Origin: Bradyrhizobium hereditatis
GTDB lineage: Bacteria; Pseudomonadota; Alphaproteobacteria; Rhizobiales; Xanthobacteraceae
Reading direction: 5' to 3'
DNA: 64,000 nucleotides
Assembly (NCBI RefSeq): GCF_020329435.1
Contig: NZ_JAGKJK010000003.1
Span: 62,001-126,000 of the forward strand
Shown here: positions 54,832 through 62,253 of the stretch, piece by piece
How the letters are laid out: each line of letters begins with the position of its first letter
How positions within the stretch are numbered: position 1 is the stretch's first letter
Notes under the pieces: generated by a model
What the model saw: only the letters and a program-made list of their open reading frames with translations
The model's database searches: none
Told to the model about the DNA's origin: nothing
Made by a program: the position numbers and the translations under genes

Positions 54832-55532
54832 TTGGCGTCTCCAATGAGGTCGCGTGACCAGTTGAGGGAATGCACGTAGATACCGAGGGGGTTCTTACGG
54901 AGCGTTTCGGCATCCGTGGGCGATTTTAGAACCGTGGTAACGAGACCGGTGTAGCGCTCGGTCTTTGCGATCGAGCCGTTCTCGTAAGCGTTCTCCTTCC
55001 AGCGAATCTCAAAGCTGTCGCCGGATGCCCGCACAACGGACGTGACTTCCGCGGTCACCGTCTTGGACCCGATCTTTGTGAACGGATCGGCTTCGCGTGC
55101 GTAGTCGTTCAAAGCCTGAGCGCCACGATCAGTAAGGAAGTCGTAGGCGCGCAGCCAGTTCGCTCGAACGATCACCGGATCTATCGACAGAGAGCGGACG
55201 TTCTCGATGAATCGCGCGAGAAAATGCGCGATTTGCGCATCGGTTGGCTGGTAGGCTTCCAGCGCCGGCCCGACCGCGCGGACTTCGCCGAGCCGATCGA
55301 CTTCAACCACGTAAGGCACGACACCGGAGCGGGCGATCTGGGTAAAGATCGTCAATCCGAGCACGCCGGACAGGCCGATAGCCGCCAGCGCCGCCAATCG
55401 CCAATTGCTCGCCTGCACGCGGGCGGAACCTAGCCGTTCGTCCCAGACCTGTGCTGCCTTCTGATAAGGTGTGACAGGCTCCGGCGTCTCGCCGTATCGA
55501 ACGGACACACGTTGGAACGGATGAGATGCCAT
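54828..55532 (-). CDS. trbF: TrbF, mating-pair formation protein (VirB8-like)
   Basis: A 234-residue bitopic inner-membrane protein with one span (about 47-67) and a periplasmic NTF2-like domain: IDPVIVRANWLRAYDFLTDRGAQALNDYA and VLKSPTDAETLRKNPLGIYVHSLNWSRDL. The opening PFQRVSVRYGETPEPVTPYQKAAQVWDER is typical of TrbF in these elements. Four-base overlap with trbG. Confidence 0.93.
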   Translation of the reverse strand: MASHPFQRVSVRYGETPEPVTPYQKAAQVWDERLGSARVQASNWRLAALAAIGLSGVLGLTIFTQIARSGVVPYVVEVDRLGEVRAVGPALEAYQPTDAQIAHFLARFIENVRSLSIDPVIVRANWLRAYDFLTDRGAQALNDYAREADPFTKIGSKTVTAEVTSVVRASGDSFEIRWKENAYENGSIAKTERYTGLVTTVLKSPTDAETLRKNPLGIYVHSLNWSRDLIGDAK

Positions 55533-55535
55533 TTC

Positions 55536-56699
55536 TTATTCCTCTCCCAGCTTCGGACCTGAAGAATGCCCGCCTTTGTCACCCTCTTTCAGAGTATGCG
55601 CTGCAACCTGGGCTGCCTTCCTCGCGTGCCCCAGTCCTGGCGATGTCGGCGCACGGCCTTCCCGCGAGACAGCTGGTCCACTCTTTGTGCTGCCACTGCT
55701 CGCGTTCGAGAGCTGATCCGCTGCGACCGTTCTGAGCGAAGCGCCCCCAGCCGAAGACGCCCCCGTTAGCGATGCCGCAGAGCGGACGGCAGCCATTGAA
55801 CCGCCTGCCGCAAGGCGCAGACCACCTACTGCCGCCGCGCCGCCCCCGATTGCGACGGCCGCCGCGCCCGCGACCGTTCCGGCGGCAGCCCCTGCTCCAA
55901 GCTGGGGCGCACCTGAGACCAACCCCGCAGCTATGCCCGGACCGAAGATGCCAAGGCCAAACAGGGAAAGGGCCGCAAGCAACAGGCTCATCGCCGACAC
56001 AATATCGACCGGCCGCGTCAACGTGCCTGCGAGCTGATTGAAAATAGTCGAGCCGATGCCGATGATGATCGCAAGCACCATTACTTTCACGCCGGACGCA
56101 ACCACATTGCCGAGCGTCTTCTCCGCCAGAAACGCCGTTTTGCCCCACAAGGCGAACGGCACCAGAATGAAGCTTGCAAGCGTGGTTAGCTTGAACTCGA
56201 TTAGTGTGACAAAGAGCTGCACTGAGAGCACGAAGAACGCGAGCACGATCACGATCCAGCAGAATAAGAGGATCAGGATCGTAGGCAGGTTGGTCAGAAC
56301 CTCGAGGCCGGAGAACTGGCTGGTCTCCTCCAGAAGAGGATGGGCGGCCGTAAACCCGGCCGAAGCGACAAAGCCCGGCCGCGTCAGGTCCGCCGCGCTC
56401 AGCGTGCCGCCGGAGGCCCTCAGGCCGATGCTGGAAAAGGATGCGAAGACAATTTCGGCAAGGCTCTTGAAGTTGCCAATAATGAAGGCGAACGCGCCGA
56501 TATAGAGCACCTTTTTGGCGAGCGTGACCAGGATATGGTCGTCGGCGCGTAGGCCCCAGGCAAGTCCTGCCAACGTCAGGTCGATGGCGATCAAGGTTGA
56601 ACTCAAGAACGAAACATCGCCGGACAGAAGCCCAAAGCCAGAATCGATGTAGCGCGAGAAAGTCACGGTGAAGCGGTCAATGACGGAAAGATCAGCCAT
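55536..56699 (-). CDS. trbL: TrbL, polytopic mating-pair protein (VirB6-like)
   Basis: A 387-residue membrane protein opening DLSVIDRFTVTFSRYIDSGFGLL, followed by six to seven spans to about residue 260, including LVSGAPQLGAGAAAG. The C-terminal 110 residues are Ala/Gly/Ser-rich and poorly conserved, as usual for TrbL. Starts 11 bases after trbJ, leaving no space for a trbK gene. Confidence 0.92.
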   Translation of the reverse strand: MADLSVIDRFTVTFSRYIDSGFGLLSGDVSFLSSTLIAIDLTLAGLAWGLRADDHILVTLAKKVLYIGAFAFIIGNFKSLAEIVFASFSSIGLRASGGTLSAADLTRPGFVASAGFTAAHPLLEETSQFSGLEVLTNLPTILILLFCWIVIVLAFFVLSVQLFVTLIEFKLTTLASFILVPFALWGKTAFLAEKTLGNVVASGVKVMVLAIIIGIGSTIFNQLAGTLTRPVDIVSAMSLLLAALSLFGLGIFGPGIAAGLVSGAPQLGAGAAAGTVAGAAAVAIGGGAAAVGGLRLAAGGSMAAVRSAASLTGASSAGGASLRTVAADQLSNASSGSTKSGPAVSREGRAPTSPGLGHARKAAQVAAHTLKEGDKGGHSSGPKLGEE

Positions 56700-56710
56700 G
56701 GCGCCCTCAC

Positions 56711-57463
56711 CTACTTTCCGACGTTGTAGGCTCGGCCATCACCGATGAAGCGGATGAAGCGTTCCTTGGCAGCGGCGGCTGACGCCTGCTGTTCGGCCGT
56801 TCGCAGCGTGTCCGCGCGCGCCTGTGTTGCGAGAAGCGCCTGCGTCTGCAGCGCCTGCTTAATTTGCAAGGCGAGCAATTCATTGCCGGCTTGTTGGGCC
56901 TGTAGCGAGCCGATCGCGCCGGACGAATTCGCCATCAGCGTTCGAAGCGTCTGGCCATCCTGGTCCAGAGCACTGACGATAGCCGATTGAATTGCGAGCG
57001 ACTGCTTCAGTCCCTCGTGGCTATTGTCCCAACGCTTTGTCGCGTCCTGCACCATCTTGTCTGACGAGATAGCTGCTGCGTACTGGCGAGGATAGAACCG
57101 TCCAAATTCCTGCTGGGACGTCTGAATGTCAAACGAGATGCCCTTTGCCTGAGCGATGAGACCGTTGGTCTGACTGATCGTCGACGAGAGCTGGCCGACC
57201 GCGCTTGTCGGAAGTCGCGCGAGATTCCGGGACTGATTGAGCAGCGATTGCGCCTGGTTTTGCAGACTCCTGACCTGATTGTTGATCTGCTCAAGTGATC
57301 GAGCAGCAGTCAGGAGATTCTGGCTATAGTTCGACGGATCGAACACGACGAGTTGCGCCTCAAGCCGTCTGGAGCCATTCGCCGCAATGATGAGAGACAG
57401 GGCAATGACTACGGCCGCTTTTAGCGTCCGGCATGGGATGGGTGCGAAGATGATTTTCAGCAT
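56711..57463 (-). CDS. trbJ: TrbJ, mating-pair formation protein (VirB5-like)
   Basis: A 250-residue exported protein with a signal (about 12-35) and a long helical body: DPSNYSQNLLTAARSLEQINNQVRSLQNQAQSLLNQSRNL is a coiled-coil heptad region. The Gln- and Ala-rich C-terminal half ends ERFIRFIGDGRAYNVGK. VirB5-type proteins sit at the pilus tip. Lies between trbE and trbL. Confidence 0.92.
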   Translation of the reverse strand: MLKIIFAPIPCRTLKAAVVIALSLIIAANGSRRLEAQLVVFDPSNYSQNLLTAARSLEQINNQVRSLQNQAQSLLNQSRNLARLPTSAVGQLSSTISQTNGLIAQAKGISFDIQTSQQEFGRFYPRQYAAAISSDKMVQDATKRWDNSHEGLKQSLAIQSAIVSALDQDGQTLRTLMANSSGAIGSLQAQQAGNELLALQIKQALQTQALLATQARADTLRTAEQQASAAAAKERFIRFIGDGRAYNVGK

Positions 57464-57491
57464 GGGCAGCTCCGTGGGATTGGGATTGGGC

Positions 57492-60080
57492 TCAGGCCTT
57501 GCGAGCCTTTTCGAAGGTGCTGATCAGGTTCGCGGCCCAGTGCAGGTCTCGTTCGACGAGATAGCGCTCGGCAAAGTGATGGGGGCCGGTGCGAGCCAAA
57601 ACCGCGTCTATGGCCCGTTGATCCTCAGGCGAAGATGCCGCGACAAGCGCGAGCGCCACCGGTCCCAGACCCAGCTCGAACAGGCGGTTGCCGGCGCGGG
57701 ATTGCAGATAGTAGTCCCGCTTGGGAAAGGCATCTGCGACTAGGCGGATCTGCGTGTCGTTCAATCCGAACCGGCGATAGGTCTCGGTCTGGGTCGGCTC
57801 CAGTGCGCGTGGGTTCGGCAGGAATATCCTGCTTGGACAGGATTCGATGATCGCAGGCGCAATCTGGCTGCCGGCGATGTCGGCAAGTGACTGAGTGGCG
57901 AAAATGACGGCTACGTTCTTCTTGCGCAGCGTCTTGAGCCATTCGCGGATGCGGCTTGCGAAGAGCGGGTCATCCAGAAAGACCCAGGCCTCATCAAGCA
58001 CCAGCAAAGTCGGCCGGCCGTCAAAGCGATCTTCAAGGGTATGGAAGAGATAAGTGAGGACGGGCGCGACCAGGCCTGGCAACGCCATAAGTTCTTCCAT
58101 TTCGAAAGTGAGCACGTCTGCACTGGAAAGACGGTCGGCGTCCGCATCCAGGAACCGGCCGTAGGGTCCTTCGAGCGTGTAGGGTTGCAGCGCCTGTCGC
58201 AATGCGTCGCGGGCAAGCAGCGCAACGAGTCCGGTCATGGTCCGCTGCGAAACGGGCGCAGAGCCGAGGCTCTTAAGTGCCGACCACAGCGTCTCCTTGA
58301 CCTCAGGCGTTACCGTCACACGCTCATGCGCGAGCACGCCGCACAGCCAGTCGAGCGCCCAAATCCTTGCGCCCTCCTCCGAAACGTTCTTCAGCGGTTG
58401 AAAGGCGATGCCGCCTGTGGCGCCTAGCTCATACCAGGCGCCTGACAGCGCAAGCGTAGCGGCACGGGCGGACCGCCCCTTGTCGAACGTGATCAATTGG
58501 GCCTTCGGATAGCGGCGGAATTGAAGGGCGAGCATCGAGAGCAGCACGGATTTTCCCGCGCCGGTCGGGCCGACAATGATGGTATGCCCGACGTCGCCAG
58601 CATGGAGCGATAACCGGAACGGGGTCGCGCCCTTGGTCTTGGCAATCAAAAGCGGCGGCCCATCGAGGTGATCGCACCGCTCGGGTCCGGCCCACACCGC
58701 CGACAATGGACACATGTGGGCGAGGTTCAGCGTGTGAACGATGGGCTGACGGATATTGGCGTAGGCTTGTCCCGGTAGACCCCCGAGCCAGGCCTCGACC
58801 GCATTGATGCTCTCGCGGATCGCCGTGAAACCCCGGCTATTGATCACCCGTTCGACGGCGCGGAGCTTCTCATCCGCTTGCCGTGAGTCTGCGTCACTCA
58901 CGGTGATGGTCGTCGTGACATAGCCAAAGGCAACCAGATCGTCGCCAAGTTCGGACAGCGCCGCATCGGCATCAAGAGCCTTGTTGCTGGCATCGGTGTC
59001 GAGCAGTGCCGCCTGCTCGTTGAACATGACCTCCTTTAGGATTGCTCCAAGGGACTTTCGCTTGGCAAACCATTGCCGACGGTAACGGGAGAGCGTCGCG
59101 TTCGCCTGGGTGCGATCGAGCGGAATGAACCTTGTCGCCCAGCGGTAGGCAACGCCAAGCCTGTTCAGTTCATCAAGGAGGCCCGGAAAGGTGACGTGCG
59201 GAAAGCCAAGGATTGTCAGCACGCGAAGGTGGTTTCGTCCGATCGCCGGCGACAATCCGCCGGTCAGCGGCTCATCGCCCAGGAAACAGTCGAGATAGGC
59301 CGGAATCTCCGGAACCTTAACCGGATGACGTTTGGTCGAGATGCAGCCGTGAAGGTAGGTCAGCGTCTCCGCATCGTTGAGAGGCCAGATTTCCGGAAGC
59401 GCCGATGAAAGCAGATCGATTGCCCGGTCGGTTTCCTGGATGAATCGCTGGAGGTGGTCCCGATACGCTTCCGCGCTTTTTTCAGGCCGTTGCTTGTCAG
59501 CGACATCGTTATCGCGGCCGGCGCGATCGGCGGAACCGTCCTCTTGACCATCGCGGGTGCCGGATTGACTGCGACGAACGCGCCTTCCCTTGGTCGCCAT
59601 GCCATCGCTTCCCACTTGGCGTTCGAGAAAGAGGCCCTCCAAACGGGAGACCCTTTCCGCGGGCGGCAGGTACATCAAGGTGAGATGCAGCACGCTCTCA
59701 AAGTGCTGCCCGCGGGGACGCGCAGGATCCTCCCAGGCGGTATCTGCGGCCCCTTCAAAGGCAGCACGCCGTTCCTCGTCGACGAGCCAGGACACCGAAT
59801 CCGGGAAATCCGAGCGTGGATACTCGGAAGCTGGGACGCGCGTTGCATCGAAGAAGAGAGCCCACCCCGAACCAAAACGTTTCAGAACGTTGTTGACGCG
59901 CGCGGCCACGCTCATCAGTTCGGCCTCGGTTGCACTGTCGACATCCAATCCCCGGTAACGCACCGTGCGCTGGAAGCTGCCATCCTTGTTCAGGACCACG
60001 CCCGGAGCGATAAGGCACGCCCATGGCAGCCAATCCGCGAGGCGATGCGCGTGGCTGCGGAATTCTCTCAAATTCAGCAT
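57492..60080 (-). CDS. trbE: TrbE, conjugal transfer ATPase (VirB4-like)
   Basis: An 862-residue ATPase that powers pilus and channel assembly. Walker A is GPTGAGKSVLLS near residue 500 and Walker B is TLLVLDEAWVFLDDP; the TrbE/CagE N-terminal domain occupies the first 420. It is about 40 residues longer than usual because of a hydrophilic Arg/Gly/Asp-rich insert near residues 183-225 (MATKGRRVRRSQSGTRDGQ). Overlaps trbD by 7 bases. Confidence 0.95.
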   Translation of the reverse strand: MLNLREFRSHAHRLADWLPWACLIAPGVVLNKDGSFQRTVRYRGLDVDSATEAELMSVAARVNNVLKRFGSGWALFFDATRVPASEYPRSDFPDSVSWLVDEERRAAFEGAADTAWEDPARPRGQHFESVLHLTLMYLPPAERVSRLEGLFLERQVGSDGMATKGRRVRRSQSGTRDGQEDGSADRAGRDNDVADKQRPEKSAEAYRDHLQRFIQETDRAIDLLSSALPEIWPLNDAETLTYLHGCISTKRHPVKVPEIPAYLDCFLGDEPLTGGLSPAIGRNHLRVLTILGFPHVTFPGLLDELNRLGVAYRWATRFIPLDRTQANATLSRYRRQWFAKRKSLGAILKEVMFNEQAALLDTDASNKALDADAALSELGDDLVAFGYVTTTITVSDADSRQADEKLRAVERVINSRGFTAIRESINAVEAWLGGLPGQAYANIRQPIVHTLNLAHMCPLSAVWAGPERCDHLDGPPLLIAKTKGATPFRLSLHAGDVGHTIIVGPTGAGKSVLLSMLALQFRRYPKAQLITFDKGRSARAATLALSGAWYELGATGGIAFQPLKNVSEEGARIWALDWLCGVLAHERVTVTPEVKETLWSALKSLGSAPVSQRTMTGLVALLARDALRQALQPYTLEGPYGRFLDADADRLSSADVLTFEMEELMALPGLVAPVLTYLFHTLEDRFDGRPTLLVLDEAWVFLDDPLFASRIREWLKTLRKKNVAVIFATQSLADIAGSQIAPAIIESCPSRIFLPNPRALEPTQTETYRRFGLNDTQIRLVADAFPKRDYYLQSRAGNRLFELGLGPVALALVAASSPEDQRAIDAVLARTGPHHFAERYLVERDLHWAANLISTFEKARKA

Positions 60081-60331
60081 ACAAGCCAGCCTTTGTGTTT
60101 GGTGTGACGGATGGCGACTTCGACAAAGGCTGGGTCACGCTTGGCGAGCCAGACCGCTATGCTGTGCCCGGCGATCCAGAGCACAAGGCCCGCGAGCCAA
60201 AGCCGCAAGCCGAGCGCCAACACAGCCGATAGCGTGCCGATCAAGATCGCGGCCGCGCGCGGCGCGCCGCCCATCAAAATAGGCTCGGCCAACGAGCGAT
60301 GGAGCACGAGTTCGAATCCTTCTACGCGCAT
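60074..60331 (-). CDS. trbD: TrbD (VirB3-like)
   Basis: An 85-residue protein opening with EGFELVLHRSLAEPILMGGAPR, the conserved VirB3/TrbD N terminus, then a hydrophobic hairpin of two spans. It anchors the VirB4-type ATPase at the membrane. It overlaps trbE by 7 bases and trbC by one. Confidence 0.93.
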   Translation of the reverse strand: MRVEGFELVLHRSLAEPILMGGAPRAAAILIGTLSAVLALGLRLWLAGLVLWIAGHSIAVWLAKRDPAFVEVAIRHTKHKGWLVC

Positions 60332-60696
60332 CAGAACAGTGCTCCGCCACCAAACGAAAAGAATGAAAGAAAGAACGAACTGGCGGCGAAGGAGATCGAG
60401 AGGCCGAACACCACCTGGACCATCCGCCGGAAGCCACCCGAGGTGTCACCGAAGGCGAGCGATATGCCGGTCACGGTGATGATGATGACGGCGACGATTT
60501 TGGCGACGGGCCCTTGCACGGACTCGAGGACACGCTGGAGAGGAGCTTCCCACGGCATGCCCGAACCGGCCGCATTTGCCGCCGAAATCGTAAAGAGCAT
60601 GCAAGCCGCCGCCCCACCGAGTTCGGTCAGGGGAAGGCCCGGTGGCACGCACCAGCGACCATGTGAACGCACGCATAAACGCACTCGAACAAGCAT
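60331..60696 (-). CDS. trbC: TrbC, conjugal pilin (VirB2-like)
   Basis: A 121-residue pilin precursor: a long signal region (about 1-45), then two hydrophobic segments (KIVAVIIITVTGISLAFGD and QVVFGLSISFAASSFFLSFFSFGGGALF) separated by a short loop. Mature TrbC subunits form the conjugative pilus. Confidence 0.92.
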   Translation of the reverse strand: MLVRVRLCVRSHGRWCVPPGLPLTELGGAAACMLFTISAANAAGSGMPWEAPLQRVLESVQGPVAKIVAVIIITVTGISLAFGDTSGGFRRMVQVVFGLSISFAASSFFLSFFSFGGGALF

Positions 60697-60713
60697 CTTG
60701 CAGCCTCCGTTGA

Positions 60714-61697
60714 TCAGGGACGATGAGCGAGGTTTGGAAGCCCGGGGGGCGTTTCAAGCAGGTAGTCGCCGGACGGATCGAGGCCCTTGAGCTCGGCGAT
60801 CGCCTCGATACGGCGTGCAGGGCCCCGCCCCTTGATGAAGACGATCAGGTCAATCGCCTCGGCGATCAGACGGCGAGGCACCGTAGTGACCGCTTCCTGG
60901 ATCAATTGCTCGGTCCGGTAGAGCGCGGCGCGGGCCGAGTTTGCGTGGACGGTGGCTATTCCGCCGGGGTGGCCAGTATTCCACGCTTTCAGCATATCGA
61001 GGGCTTCGGCCCCTCTGACCTCACCAACGATAATCCGGTCAGGGCGCAAACGGAGCGTCGAACGCACGAGATCGGCAAGGCTCGCCACGCCGGGCTTGGT
61101 TCTGAGCGTCACCGCGTCCTTCGCATCGCAACGCAGCTCGCGGGTGTCTTCAATGATGACTACCCTCTCCTCAAAGCTTGCAATTTCCGCAAGGAGCGCA
61201 TTGGCCAAGGTGGTCTTGCCCGAGCCGGTTCCGCCAGCGATCAAGATGCTGCGCCCTTCCGTGACCGCGGCCGTCAGCACCTTCGCCATCACCGGCGAGG
61301 CAATCTGCGACTTGACGTAGTCGGCCAAGCGGAACGTGGTCGTTGCTGGTTTGCGGATGGCAAAGCACGGAGCAAGCGAGACCGGCGGAAGGACGCCTTC
61401 GAAGCGCTCGCCTGTCTCAGGAAGCTCCGCTGAAACGATCGGCGATGACCCGCTCGCCTCCGCTCTGACATGGCTGGCGACCAGACGAATGATCCGCTCT
61501 GTTTCCTGAGCCGTCAAAACCACACCGGTGTCCGACCGGCCCGTTCCGTGCCGATCGAGCCATAGCCTGCCGTCCGGATTGACCATCACCTCGAGGACAT
61601 CACCTTCCTCCAAAGCGAGTGCGATCGCCGGTCCCATTGCGGTTCGCAGCATGCCGCGGCGGCGTTCGCGCGTTTCGGGCGAGAGGAGATCAGACAT
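60714..61697 (-). CDS. trbB: TrbB, conjugal transfer ATPase (VirB11-like)
   Basis: A 327-residue secretion ATPase. Walker A is GGTGSGKTTLANALL near residue 150, the Asp box is IIEDTRELRC, and Walker B lies in RPDRIIVGEVRGAEALDMLKAW; the His box is GGIATVHANSA. ATG 61697 is chosen because it overlaps the CopG-like gene's stop, as in related operons; the longer frame upstream has no likeness. Confidence 0.94.
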   Translation of the reverse strand: MSDLLSPETRERRRGMLRTAMGPAIALALEEGDVLEVMVNPDGRLWLDRHGTGRSDTGVVLTAQETERIIRLVASHVRAEASGSSPIVSAELPETGERFEGVLPPVSLAPCFAIRKPATTTFRLADYVKSQIASPVMAKVLTAAVTEGRSILIAGGTGSGKTTLANALLAEIASFEERVVIIEDTRELRCDAKDAVTLRTKPGVASLADLVRSTLRLRPDRIIVGEVRGAEALDMLKAWNTGHPGGIATVHANSARAALYRTEQLIQEAVTTVPRRLIAEAIDLIVFIKGRGPARRIEAIAELKGLDPSGDYLLETPPGLPNLAHRP

Positions 61698-62241
61698 TGC
61701 CGATCTCCTCCCGTCCTGCCGGAGACGGCTCCGGCTGCTGGCCCGTCGCATCCTGCGATCGGGATTTGGATGCGGCCGCCCGGGAAGCGCCCAATGGGGC
61801 GCCCTCCTCGATGTGCCGCATGAAGAGGTCGGGATTTGAGGTGCTGACCCGCTCCATCACGTCCGCAACGAGCCTGCCACCGGAAGCGACCCGCTTGCCA
61901 ACTTGGGCGACGAACATTTCGAACCGCTCGCGACCAAGTGCGCGCGCCGCGTCCTGATCTCCCGAAGGCAGCGGGGGCGTGATGGTCAGGTAGTAGCGGA
62001 TGAAGAGCGCGATGGTTTCCGCCATCACGGAGAGATCGCGGTCGGTTCGCTCGAGCTGCCGGCTTATCCGGTCCAGCCTTCTGACCAGCGGCGCATCACC
62101 GCTCGCGTCTCGCTCGGGATTGAGGAACCGATCGAGCGCGGCATCCACGATGGCTGACTTGTTCGTGCCCGGGCGGCTGGCGGCAAGCTCGAGCCGTTGA
62201 GCCACGCTATCGGAGACATAGGCTGACAGTTTTGGTTTCAT
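61690..62241 (-). CDS. CopG/ribbon-helix-helix protein of the tra operon
   Basis: A 183-residue protein. The N-terminal RHH motif is KLSAYVSDSVAQRLELAASRPGTNKSAIVDAALDRFL; a helical middle (RRLDRISRQLERTDRDLSVMAETIALFIRYYL) and a low-complexity C terminus follow. Always placed between traG and trbB in these elements, perhaps as a transfer regulator or accessory DNA-binding protein. Confidence 0.88.
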   Translation of the reverse strand: MKPKLSAYVSDSVAQRLELAASRPGTNKSAIVDAALDRFLNPERDASGDAPLVRRLDRISRQLERTDRDLSVMAETIALFIRYYLTITPPLPSGDQDAARALGRERFEMFVAQVGKRVASGGRLVADVMERVSTSNPDLFMRHIEEGAPLGASRAAASKSRSQDATGQQPEPSPAGREEIGNV

Positions 62242-62253
62242 GAGGAGCGCTCT

